A DNA stretch of 64,000 nt from assembly GCA_030063045.1 (NCBI GenBank), contig JAQSEB010000184.1:124001-188000 (forward strand), written 5' to 3'. The stretch comes from Pratylenchus scribneri (Eukaryota > Nematoda > Chromadorea > Rhabditida > Pratylenchidae). This document shows, piece after piece, positions 45,226 to 56,811 of the stretch (position 1 is the first letter of the stretch; each line of letters opens with the position of its first letter). Both the position numbers and the translations under genes were made by a program. Under the pieces are notes generated by a model that searched no databases, had not been told where the DNA came from, and was given only the letters and a program-made list of their open reading frames with translations.

Positions 45226-48200
45226 TTAATGAATGATGCGTGTCCTCCATTCGCGCTGAAAATTGTTTGTTAATTTGATCAAAAAAACTTTGAATTTTAA
45301 ATTTTGATGTAGCCAAAATTTAGTACATGAAATGTCTATTTAAGACAAAATCATGGTTGCAAATTGGCTCTAATTTTTGCGCTTTTCAAAACTCATTTGC
45401 CAATTTTTAGGGCAAAATGAGAAGAATGAAGCGCACGAAATTAATTAGAATTTAAAATGGGAAATATTTAAATTGCCAAATAAAGTTTTAAATGATTTTA
45501 TCGGTTTAGTGGTTTGTCCTAGTCGTTAAGACGAATTGTAAGTTAAAGTAATTTTGAACCGAAAACAAAAAAAAACGGCCAAACGGTTTAACACCTTTAA
45601 TTTTAGGCAAAACTCGGAAAATTATATCCATTCGTTGCGCCTTGACGAGATCTATCGATTGAATTTAGAATTTGGGGTTCTAGCAAACCACTAAACCGAT
45701 AAAACCATTTAAAACTTTATTTGGCAAAATACTCTATTTGGCCATTTCAAAAATTTATTTGGCAAATTAAATACCATCCATCAAAATTAACCTTTTTGAT
45801 AAGATCCAGCAATTGCAATAAATGTCCCTGTTTGGCATATTCATCATCGGTGATTTCCACATACTAAATTGGATGGATTTATGATTTAAAATATTATTTA
45901 AATTAAAACCGTTTGTCCCGCCAACCGACCCAAATGGTCAATCAAATCATCGTAGAATTCCACATTGATCAAATGAATGAATTTGGAGAGGCCTTCCAGG
46001 ACGGGACGCAACAGGGCGGATTGGGGCATTCGGCGGAGGACTCGGAAAAATGTGAGGAAAACATGGCGCATCACTTCACTGCCCAACCGCAATTTGGTTG
46101 AGTGGGCGTTGGTGGCCAGGGCCTCTTCCAATTCCACTTCAACTTTTCGGAGTTGTTTGTCGAACTGAAATGGAAGTTTTATTTGTTTAAATGAGGGGAT
46201 TTTGGAAATATTTTTAATAAGCTGTCCATTACGGAGCAGCAGTTGGCGGCAAACGGCGAACAGTTTTTACTTTATAACTTATCCTAATCTAAACCATTTT
46301 GAATGTTTTAATATGAGTTTGATAGAGAAACCATTATTATATATCAAATCAGTTAAAATTAGTTTGTATAAAATTAATTAATATATACTTTTTAATATTT
46401 GTCAATATTTTGGCCATTTTTGTTCAAAACATCACTAATTTTCTTCATTCTTTATAATATAAAATGTTATATCAAACCCAATTTTTAAAAAATTCGAAAC
46501 GGTTTAGCTTATAGGAATAGGAAAAGTTATAAAGCAAAAAACTATTCGCCGCCAATCGGCCGGTCGCCAAGTGGGGTGTACCGATCCATTATATTCTTTA
46601 AAAATCGGACGAAATGTTTCAAAGTGTTATTTCTAAAGATTTATGGTCTTTTGGTCCCTTTAAGGAGTTATAAGATCGGTTTTCTTTCATTTAATAAGTT
46701 AAAAAATAATTTTCTCTTATTCTAATCTTTTTAATGGAAACAATCCAAATAAAGTTCCAAAATTTTTAATGCATGTAAAATTGAACAAACCTTCCTCCTC
46801 TTTTTGGGCACATTCGGCGCGGCCATCTTTTTTGAATTATTCCGCTGATTCTTTTTATTCTTTTCCGCATTACTTTTCTGATCAATTTCCTATAAAATTC
46901 AATAAATTAAATATTTAAAAATTAATCCAAAACCTTAATATTCAATGAGAGAAGGGTGGAAATCAGCTCCGGCGGAACATTTCCCTTCTTTTTGTTCACC
47001 AATGTGCAAATCGCCTTGACACCGTGCAGCGAAATTTTCAACTCCAAATCGGCGGCGAACACTGCGGAAATTGAAGAGCAAACCAGGTTGATGAGCTGCA
47101 AAAAAAATAAATAAATTTGAATAAATATTAATTTGGCTAGGCCAAAACAATTAAATGGAATAATTGGAATTTTTAGGATTTGATTATTTTTAGCTAAGGA
47201 AGAACCGATAATTTTTTTTCATCTTACTTTTATATTAAATTCTTACTAAATTGTATTATTTTTGTTTAATAAAAGAAATGTTATCAACCATGTTGATTTT
47301 ATTCGATTTTCTATTCAATTTGAATTTGTGCCCAGATTTTTGAACAACCCAAAGGATTTTTAACTCATTAATCAAAGAGATTGCTTTAACCCCACGTCTC
47401 CCTAGATAATATGATTAAAAGAGTATTCCCATTGACTAATTTATGGATAAACACCAATATTTTCTAATGAAATTGCAAAAAATTCAAAAAACCTTTTGCC
47501 ATTTGCTCAAGCTGAGTCGAACCAGGCATGTGATAATATTCAATCCATAATTGAAATGTGCACATTCTGCGGCCAATTTGCAAAGGCATTGGGCACAGAG
47601 GAAGCCAAATTGGGTGGAAAAATTGGATTCATTTTGTTGGCCAACTTGTTTGATGGAATTTAACCCTGAAAAAAATGAAATTATTGTAAATAATTGTTTG
47701 AATCAGTTTCACTTACTTAGAGCATTTTTCTCCAAAAATTTCAAATATTTGACGTAATAATTCAGCAGGGATTGTTCATAGGCGGCCAATCTGTTGAAAA
47801 ATGGAAATAAATTAATAATTTATTTTACTATAATAAGTAAAGAAATTTAAATATGAATTCATTTCTTTTATAGAAAGTAATTTTAAAGTAAGTGAATTTG
47901 AACCTATGACTTTATCTTATGAAAAAAATAAATTCAAATATTTTTTTCTTTTTTAATTCAAAAAACCAAAAAATGTTTACAAAAAAATTTGAAGATAACT
48001 TAATTTTCCTTTGATTCTAGCGCAGTTGATGCGTCCAATCAATTATTTTGCCTAGCCTCCTAAACCCCATAAACTGAACCCGGAAACTTTTGATTAATCA
48101 AATTTATTGCTTAATTTGGGGAATAGGGTAAATTCAGGTTAAAATTATGTTTCGGGGCTCGGAGCATGCAGTTTTAGTTTAAATTAGACTATATTTTAGG

Positions 48201-50507
48201 GCTTGTTTGGACGTTTAAAAGCTTCATTGGATGCATAATTGGTCGATTGGACGCGTAAAACGCCTTTTGACGCACCAATTGCACTAGAACCTTCCCTTTT
48301 GTTATTTTATTATTAATGCTAAAGTTGGTTGAAATTTTGCATCTATTAAATTTGTCCAAAAATAGCAAAATAAAATTAAAATGAAAGAAAAGTTATCTTC
48401 CTACTCTATTGGATTAAAATTTATTTTTATGAAATTGCCAAAATGGTTCATAATTTTAAAAGTAAAATTAATTCAAACCTTTTTGTCTCCTTGCGCATTT
48501 TCTGCGACTTTTCCGTCTCCGAGAGAACATGGATTGGGTAGCCGGGCAGCACATTCCGGAACAATTCAGCCAAAGAGGCGGTGGTCAATTTTTGGATAGG
48601 CTCCCGGATCAATTCGGGAATGCCGCCTTCACCCGCCGCCATTTTCAGCAAAGTGCGAAACTTTGAGACCTTGAGAAAATATTTGGAATTAAAATTATTG
48701 CAAAATTAAAACAAACATTTTCCTGCGGGTCAACAATGATTTGGTCGACGGCGGCGGCAACCATTGATTCGGATTGGGCCAACAATGTTTTGTAATATTC
48801 AGCCAATTGTTTATCGTCCATTGCGCCCAATTTCGCATTTTGTTGGTCTAAAATTGAATGGTTGGATGAGAAAGTTAGTAAAAATTATTTATTTGAATTT
48901 TTTACAATTTTTACCCTATTTTGATTTATGAAAATTTAAACATTTAAAATATGTTAAAATCCAAAAAAGACAATTGTTTTTCGGCTAGATTTCCCTTTGA
49001 AAATGAGTAAATTGGACCAGAAGATTATTGGAAATATTTAAAATGGCGGAAAAAACATTGAAGATGGCAAAGAGTATGAAAAGATTTAAGGGGTTTAATG
49101 GTCTGTTCTAGATACCCAAACCCCATAACCAATCGATAGATCTCGTCAAGACGCGTCGATTGGTGTATAATTTGTCATGGTTTGATCAATTTTAACTCGG
49201 TTTTGAACCAAAAACAAACTGAAAAACGGTTTAATGGTTTAATACCCTTAATTTTTTTTATCAAACCATGACAAAATATACACCAATCGATGCGTCTCGA
49301 CGAGATCTAGTGATTGAGTATACGGTTTATGGGTCTAGGACAAACCATTAAACCGTTAAAACTTTTTCGCCATTTTTAATTTTTCGCCAAATTGAATACC
49401 ATCCGAAGATCATTCTCTAAACTCTGACAAGGTTGAATTTCATCAATTAATTTTTGGGCAATTATGTTTGCTCTATTTCCAAAATTTAAATCAATTCACA
49501 GTTGAAAATAATTAAAAATTTTGAAAAATAAATTTATAACCTTTTCCTGTCCAAATTGCTTCTTCTTCATCCGAGTCAATTTCCTCCTTTTTTATTCCAT
49601 CCTCCTCCTCCTCCGATTCATCCTCTTCTTCTTCTCGTTGGCCTCCTCCCATCTTTTCTCTTCTGAATCGTCGAACCAATTTTCCATCGATTTTCACTGG
49701 CAATAATTCCTTTTCGTCCACAAATGTCCGCACTTGATTGTCCCATTCCTCCTTGTCCATTTCTTCCTCATTTTCTCCTCCCTTCGCCATCTCTTTGGCC
49801 AACATCATTTTGTAGAAATTTGCATCCAATGGGAAGTCCGGGTCCAACATGTCCATCGGAAGGATTCTGCCTTCTTCTTCATCATTGCTGCCTTCATCCT
49901 CTGAAAGGTGTTCCCGTTCTGCTTTCCTTTGGCGTCGATCGATTAGCCAATCTTGATGAATCTTAAAAGAATATGTAATATAAGGAAGAATTTAAATTTA
50001 ATTCGGAAAATTTATTCATTTCTTATGGAAATTGATGATAATTGATAATATATAGGTTTGTTAAATTTATATATTCTATCTTCGATTCAAATTGAACGAG
50101 AAAAATTTTAATTTGTTCATTTTGGTTTGTTCATTTGTTTTTAAGGTTTTTCAATATGCTAAATAAAATACCAAAATATGATTGACTGTTTTTCAGCTAA
50201 CAATTAAAAATAATTCGAATAAAATGTCTTAAATGAGCTCTTCGGCGAAATGTAAATCATTTTTTATTCTATAATTTTATTCTTATGATTTAATCCGTAT
50301 TTTTATTGGACTTTAATTAAATTGAATGTAAACCTGTGCACGTCTTTTCTGGCTGGCCGCTTTCCTTTTCTCCTGCACTGCTTTGACCCGATCCTTCATA
50401 TGCTTCCGTAGCTTTCCTTTTTGTGCCATTTTGCCGATCCTCTTTTGTGCCTTCTCCCTTTGGCGTTTCATTTTCCGATTCGATTTGGGGCCTAAAGATT
50501 TTTTCAT
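45226..50507 (-). CDS. noc3: NOC3 nucleolar complex protein, apparently C-terminally shortened
   Basis: NOC3 pairs with NOC2 in nuclear transport of pre-60S ribosomes. The first exon (from 50507) is basic, KKSLGPKSNRKMKRQREKAQ, nucleolar in type. Next come IHQDWLIDRRQRKAEREHL, an acidic tract, then DDKQLAEYYKTLLAQSES. Further exons encode VSKFRTLLKMAAGEGG, LAELFRNVLPGYPI, YEQSLLNYYVKYLKFLEK and LELKISLHGVKAICTLVNKK. The last conserved one carries VFLTFFRVLRRM and HLINVEFYDDLIDHLGRLAG. In other species a CBF/Mak21-type C-terminal domain of 200-300 residues follows. Here only two short exons follow (YVEITDDEYAKQGHLLQLL, then REWRTRIIH, stop 45226-45228). Introns hold three inverted-repeat elements. 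It lies 246 bp downstream of the LOTUS-NADAR gene. Confidence 0.87.
45473..45727. mobile_element. MITE-like element A in NOC3 intron
   Basis: Terminal inverted repeats 45473-45516 and 45684-45727, 44 bp with one mismatch, begin TTGCCAAATAAAGTTTTAAA. Total about 255 bp, no coding capacity. Interior words (TTGAACC-AAAACAAA, CGACGAGATCTA-like, AACGGTTTAA) recur in element B. Confidence 0.85.
46252..46551. mobile_element. MITE-like element C in NOC3 intron
   Basis: Imperfect inverted repeats at about 46252-46295 and 46501-46551 share GGCGAA, CTTTATAACTT and CTAAACC in opposite orientation. The interior is AT-rich and non-coding. It is a different family from elements A and B by eye. Confidence 0.65.
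49088..49361. mobile_element. MITE/foldback element B in NOC3 intron
   Basis: Long inverted arms, about 49088-49186 and 49260-49361, share ATCAAACCATGACAAA and CACCAATCGATGCGTC in opposite orientation. Arm similarity is clear but not perfect. The interior contains TTTTGAACCAAAAACAAACT and AACGGTTTAATGGTTTAA, related to element A. No coding capacity. Confidence 0.8.
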
Positions 50508-50753
50508 TTTGTCTTCTAAAATTTATCATTTTTAAAGGAAATCGATTTAAATTGATGAAATAAATATGTGAAAATAAACAATAAAATTCAATAAAAAATT
50601 CAATTAATTAGCAACATTTATTATTCCCGAATCATTATTAAATTAAATTAAAATGAATATTATAAATAAGTCCCGCTTAATATTAAAAAAGGCAGTGAAT
50701 ATGGCCAAATGAGTGTCAAAAAATCATCTTTCTTCCAAAAATATGTCCGCACA
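50508..50753. other. Short same-strand gap, operon-like
   Basis: 246 bp between the stop of the LOTUS-NADAR gene and the start of NOC3, both on the minus strand. AT-rich; spacing is in the range seen in nematode operons. No gene. Confidence 0.45.
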
Positions 50754-53700
50754 TCAATTGTAGCAATTGTTTTGTCGTTGTTGATGGGTCATTGTTGTAG
50801 CCGATCTTGGTCTCTTCCACTTTCGATCAAAATCAGGGAATTGGGATTGCAATTCTCTGCGCAATCGCATCAATAAAAGGCCTAAAAATTTAAGTTTTTT
50901 TGTGTGAATTGTTTTAATTTAAAATTCTTACCCAATACATTTTCGCCTCGCCATTGTGATGGATCACGGATCCGATCGGAATTCAAAGCGCAGCCAATCC
51001 CTAGAAAAAAATATTAATTAAAATATTGAATGGATGAAAATGAACCCCAGAAAACATCGCTGGCACTGGCCTCGACCAAATATGCACTGCCAGTCTGAAT
51101 GAGCATGTTGAATAGGAAGGCGTTTTGGCGGAATTTGGCCTGCAAAGCTGCCATCATAACCTTTGAAAATGGAATATATTTTTTGATTTTATTTAATTTT
51201 TTTAAATATATTTTTAATGATTTTTGATCAAAAATTTGTATATTTTGGAAATATTTTTCTGATTTGAATATTTTAATTTGTTTTGGTTAATTGAATTCTC
51301 CTAGCCTAGTCTAATTATAAATTAAATTAACCTTCGGTTTGATGCCTTTCCACTCGTCATGATCGAATATCCCCGCGCCCGGTTCCAATCCGCAGGCCTG
51401 CCGCATTCGAAGTGTGTCGGCCGTGCCCAACTCCTTGATTTTTGCCGAACTCGTCGTGGCCATTATCTCCTCGGCGGCTGCGTTGAATCCAAAGTGCGAA
51501 GTCTTCATGTACATATAATACTGCTCGGAGCAGCAGTAATTGACGCCTTAAAAAATTTAAATTTAATAAATATTTCAAAATAATTTAATTGAAATAATTT
51601 GTATAAATAATTTTTTAAATTTATTTATTTTTATTTTAAAATTAATAAATATTTCAAAATATTTTAATTGAAATTAATTTCCTCGAAATTATTTTCCCCA
51701 TTCTTACCATCAATCTCAAATGGCGTTGAGTAATGATTGCTGAATCCGTAAATTTTGGTGAAAAATGCGAGGAAGTCACGGCCATCAACAGTCTTGCAAT
51801 AGGCCGGATTTGGAGGCTCAGAGGATTCTGAAAATATTTCCATTTCATTTTTTTCGAAAAAATGTTTTAAAAGTTTTCAAAAAATTCTAGACAATCCCAA
51901 CTAAAAATTTATCTGCCCTCACCCGGGATTGAACCACGGACCTTTTGACATTCCAATGAAATACAAGACCAAACTCTCTACCACTGAGCTATAGGGACTT
52001 ATTGGGGGATTTGTTTTAATAAATATGCTCAATGCTCATGAATTGACATTCCCCCTCAAATTAAAATATTGAAATATTTCCATAAGTGTATTTCCCCAGT
52101 TTTCTTTTCCCCTTTTAACTGACCAAATTGGGATGGCACTTTTTCCAGCAGGTAATGCCGCACATTTCTTTGCATTGGCACCGATGCATGCTCGTCGTAA
52201 TTGGCCACTGCTTCCTGCGTCGGTGGACAGCCATATTGTTGCATTTGTGGTGGAATTTGCGGTCCAATGTTGTCCATTGTCATTGTCATATGCCCAGGGA
52301 TGGTGTTCACATTGATGTTGTTGCTGGTTGTCGGCGGTTGCCCATATGGAAATGAATTGATGTCGGCATCCGCAGCAGCAGACGGTTGTCCCCATCCATC
52401 GCTCTCATCCCATTGATAGCTGCTTTCATCCAATGCGGTCGCCAGTTGTCGATTTTGTCCGCAAATTCCGCTGTAATCGCCCCAACTGAAAATGAATTTT
52501 TTAAACAAATAGCTAAAATCTAATTTAAAAATCATAATAGACAGCCGTAATTAACTCAAATTTCGAAGTTATTCATTTAATAATTACTCTATTCTGGTTT
52601 TTGTTTTTTGCAACCAAAAATGGGGACATTCACTTTAGAGTTTTGGACACGAGTTGGGACCCGTTCATGTAATTTTGTTTTCTCTTTTATGCATTTTTAT
52701 ACAAAAATTGCCTAGTGCTAAAACTAATTTTTCCAATGCTTTTCCCCATTTTTCCTCCGAAAATAACAAACCTTGTACATCGCCGTGAACGTGAATTGTT
52801 TGGCTCGCATCCCCATCCGCAACTGTCGTCCGCCTCGGCTTCGCCTTCAAACATTTTGCGCGGCAATGGCAATGTCCCCGTTTCTGAATCGAAATTTGTA
52901 TAAATAATAAATTTAAAAATATTGTTAAATGAAGTAAAAGAAACTGTAATCAAATATATTTAACCAATTTTTGTCGAAATTTATTTACTTGGAATATTTA
53001 TAGGTGTATCCATAAAATTAAGGCAAATCGAAGAATACAAGTCAAAAAGAAAGAAATGTGGGAATGAGGAAGACAAACAAAAAAACATTAAGTGAATGAG
53101 CGAATCGAGGTTGTTTTATCAAATAAAAGATCAAAAAAATATATAGGTTCCGATTCCACACTTCAATTCCAATTCACTCACCATCGACAAATGTTTGGAA
53201 AGCAATGCCTAACAAAGCTTGGTGGAACATTTCCCAATCGACCTGCGAAAAATGTCCAAATTTAATTGGGAAAAAATCAAATTTAACCTTGTCATAATAG
53301 CGCTCCGAGTGAATATAGCCATTTGAATGCTTCGAAACTCGAATTTGGACATTGCATTCTGAGAGCACCAAAATCATTGGAGAACCATTGCGGAATATGA
53401 CGGATCCCCTTAAATTTCAGTATTAGCATATCAAAATGTTTAATTTAAATTCTCAAAAGAGAAAAAGCATTATTAATTCAGAGCTTGGCTTTATAAAGAA
53501 AAGTTTCCCAAAAAGTCGAATCAAAGATCTCCCTTTATTTTTTTAAATTTTAATAATTTCCAAGTTTAATTGCTCCTCCTCCACACCCTTTAATCCTCCA
53601 AACTTACTCGTCTCCTCGAATTTCAAAGTGCAAATGCATTCGACTGGCCAGCGCAGACAATGCCGACACATGGTCCATGAGTTGCCAATCTGCCACCGAT

Positions 53701-56700
53701 TCTCCGTGCATTGATTGATTTGGTCTTGTGGAGAAGGATGGACGAAGCAGCGAGGAATTGGACTGCTGGAAATGGCCACCGCCCATTCCATTGTTGTTGG
53801 CATTGGCAGAAACGTCCCGCATCAGTCTGGTGCCAATTTGATGAATTTGATTGGAGGAGATTGACGCGTTGGGAATGGTGGCGAATTGTTGTTGGTTTGG
53901 ACGAAATTGTGGGACTGAAAATGAATTAGATTTGCATTTAATTTGACTTAAATAACCGGATGAAGAAAATGCCGCATTCATTGAATTCGAATTGTTCTGA
54001 TTTCCAATAGGCTGGTTGCGAGCTGCTTGTTTATTCGGCAGGAGATCCTCCTCTTCCTCCTCATCTTCCGATGGATTGAATGCAACATTCTTTTGTTGTT
54101 GTGGTGCTTGACGCATTGGAGGAGGAGTTGGGGTTCGTTGAAGAATAGCAGGCGTTGAACGCCCAATGCCATTTGAGTTTGCCTCTGCCTTTTTCTTATT
54201 AGCCTGAATATGAGAAATTAGTTTTAATAAATAAATAAAAATATTTTGACCGACTTAAAATCCAAATGGAGAAAAATTAGGGACCAGGTCTTAAAGTGCG
54301 CGGAGTCGGAGGATGTGTTTTAGAATAAAGTTTATTTTAGTGTTAAATAGGCTTTAGTTTTTCTCCCTATTTTTGTTTAGAGATGATATTAATTAAATAA
54401 AAATAACCTTTTCCATCATGTGATTTAAGATTGCTTTCTGATGACATGAAGTTGAAGTTGGTGGTATTATCCCGCTAAAAGCATTCCCATTGTTGTTGGC
54501 ATTCGCATTTTGATCATTGCCAAATGCACCATTTTGTTGAATTGGACCATTGGATGGCGGCAAATTGAAGGCGGGCATCGTTGATTCTTGGCTTGCTCGG
54601 ACCGCTGGGCGAGTGCCTCCCGGCGCAATTGCAACACTGGCGGCATCGTCCTCATCCCCATCATCTTCCTCCGCCTCCGAATCGGTCATATCACCGGGAT
54701 CAACGGGTTTGGTGTATTTTGGTTGTTTGGTCGATGCCGGCTAAATTTTAATTCATCCAACCAAAACCAAAAGAAGATATAGTTCAAATTTGACTATAAT
54801 ATTTACTCGGCTTTCCAAAATACCTAGATTGGCTATGTTTTAGCTTTTAGGCTTTCACTAATGAAACTTAATTTTTCAGCTTATTTCTGATTTTTAGCAA
54901 TTACAAGTCTTTTGGGTTGTTCTCATTTATTTAATGGTTTAAAATGTACAAATTTTCACTTACTTGATGGCTGGTGTTCATTCCACTTCCGCCACTCGCA
55001 TTTGCTTCATTCCTTGGACCATTTCCCGCTTCAGCCGGTCCAGAGTATGCCTCCACATCGTTTTCGGTAAATCGAAACTTGTTCGGCGAGTTGGTGTCCA
55101 TCGCATTTGCATCTTGCACTGAATCATTCATCATTGCCAGTCGTTCAGTCAAACTGGGATTGGCTCTGGTCAAGTTCAAGTCGGGCATAACGAATTTGCT
55201 TAAATCGAATAGATTAATTCAAATCCTTTGAATATTTTTAGAAATTTACAAATTAACTTTGAACAATTTAACCTTTTAGTCTGGGAATTGCTAACAGCAG
55301 ATGGCGGCTGCGGCGGCCAATTGGATTGATTCTGAAGAACCGTATTCGAAGGAGCAGCACTGTTCGCAGATTGGATTGGGCCATTCGATGTTGGTCTGGG
55401 ATTGGGAGGAATTCCCGCTGCCGCTGAAGTCGAGGGTCCCTGCTCCAAAAAACGGTCGACCGCCGGATTCCCTTGAAGTTGCATTGGCCCAGTTGGATAA
55501 ACAGCCTTAAATATTAAAATTAAATTATTGCTAAAATAATATTATTTGGAAACCTTGTTGTGTCGAACAGTTGCCACATTTTTGCTGTTATTGCTGCGTA
55601 TTTGTCTGAGGTAGGCCTCTGCTTCGCTGTGCGTTCGCAGCTGTTCTTCATAATATTCAACGAGTTCTGCAAAATATAAAAAAATGTTTTTTAATTATAA
55701 ATAATAAAAAACCATGATAAGGCATTTTGAATTGGAGGAAGAAATGGCCAGCCTGACTCCCTTGAAAAGTCGTCACTTCCTTCTCGAACAGGGTGTGGAT
55801 GATGGAAAGTGCCTTGTCCCGTTGGAACATTCTCTTCAGCTCCTTAAATAGAACAATTCCTCTTCACAATAGTAAAATGATTAAAAACCTGTCCGGCCAA
55901 TTCGACGTCATGATCTTGCTTATATTTCTTCTGGATGTCCTGCCAATTGATTGGTCGATGTTCGCCGCCCAGCTCGTAGAGAATCTTCGAAATGGCTTGT
56001 CGTCCTCTGATCGCCGTGTCCCGATTCTGTGGAAGCAGAGACCGGGCGAACTTGTCGCGCTCCTCTTCCTCCATGCTGAAATTGGAAATAAATATTTTCA
56101 GTGAAATCAATTTTAATTTTTTCCAAATTTTTTAAAATAATTTTTAAAAAAACCAGTCCAAAAACGCACTGAAGCATTGTGACATTTTGTGTTATTTCCT
56201 GAGCATCCCGAATGTGCGAGAAACGGGAGAAATCCCTGGGCAAATAGCACATCTTCCCCTCAATTGGAATGACTTGAACATAGTTGCGCACTCGATCGGA
56301 ATTCATCAGGGCGGCGAGAGAGGAGAAGCCGAAGTGCTGAACAACCAAATCCGGAGAAAAGCCAGCATCTCGACTAAAAAACATTGTTGAAATTTAAATT
56401 TTAAAATTAAGAGATAAACCCGAGATCATTGCGCAATTCATTCAGCTCCGTGTACCCAGTGTATTTTGAGGCCAATGTGAAGATCAGCTCCTCCATGAAT
56501 GTCTGGAAATTCACTTCGCCATATTGAGTGCGCATTGTGAGACCATCGGCCTGATTTTGCGGAGGTTCTGCGAGGTTATCAAATTCCTCGAATCCGGTTT
56601 CAGTCGCATCATCATCATTTTGCCGGTCGGCCAAATCACGGGCAACGTTCACTGATGGAAGTTCGAGTCCAATTTCTTCGTCGTCATCATCCGTTACATT

Positions 56701-56811
56701 ATGCATTATCGGGAGGCCTATTTCGTCGTCATCATCATCCAATTCCACACCTCCATAATGTTCTGGACCAATGTCGGCCATGCTTCGAAAATTAAAATTG
56801 TCGGGAGGCAT
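50754..56811 (-). CDS. LOTUS/OST-HTH and NADAR domain fusion protein
   Basis: About 18 exons, roughly 1,200 residues; every junction I checked is in phase. Start ATG 56811 (MPPDNFNFRSM), then an acidic segment. A LOTUS/OST-HTH-like module (about residues 85-190) has FMEELIFTLASKYTG and VVQHFGFSSLAALMNSD. A second winged-helix-like module follows: ISKILYELGGEHRPINWQDI, then FQRDKALSIIHTLF. A long disordered Asn/Gln/Pro/Ser region with acidic patches leads to a folded unit (SALASRMHLHFEIRGDEGSV, then NGSPMILVLSECNVQIRVSK). The last 220 residues are a complete NADAR domain: YGFSNHYSTPFEIDGVNYCC, SEQYYMYMK, ALQAKFRQNAFLF, TGSAYLVEASASDVFWGIG and ENVLGLLLMRLR. LOTUS domains bind RNA or Vasa-type helicases; NADAR enzymes remove ADP-ribose from guanine. 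The fusion's role is inferred only. Confidence 0.85.
51915..52000 (-). tRNA. tRNA-like sequence inside an intron, atypical anticodon region
   Basis: On the minus strand GTCCCTATAGCTCAGTGGTA supplies acceptor start and A box, and GTGGTTCAATCCCGGGTGAG supplies the B box and T arm; the acceptor stem pairs with about one mismatch. The start resembles tRNA-Cys. Between D arm and T arm lie about 35 bases instead of about 22. These can fold either as an anticodon arm with an intron (TTTGG ... TCAAA) or as a long variable arm. No clear anticodon. It may be a real intron-containing or V-arm tRNA, or a pseudo-tRNA. Confidence 0.5.
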
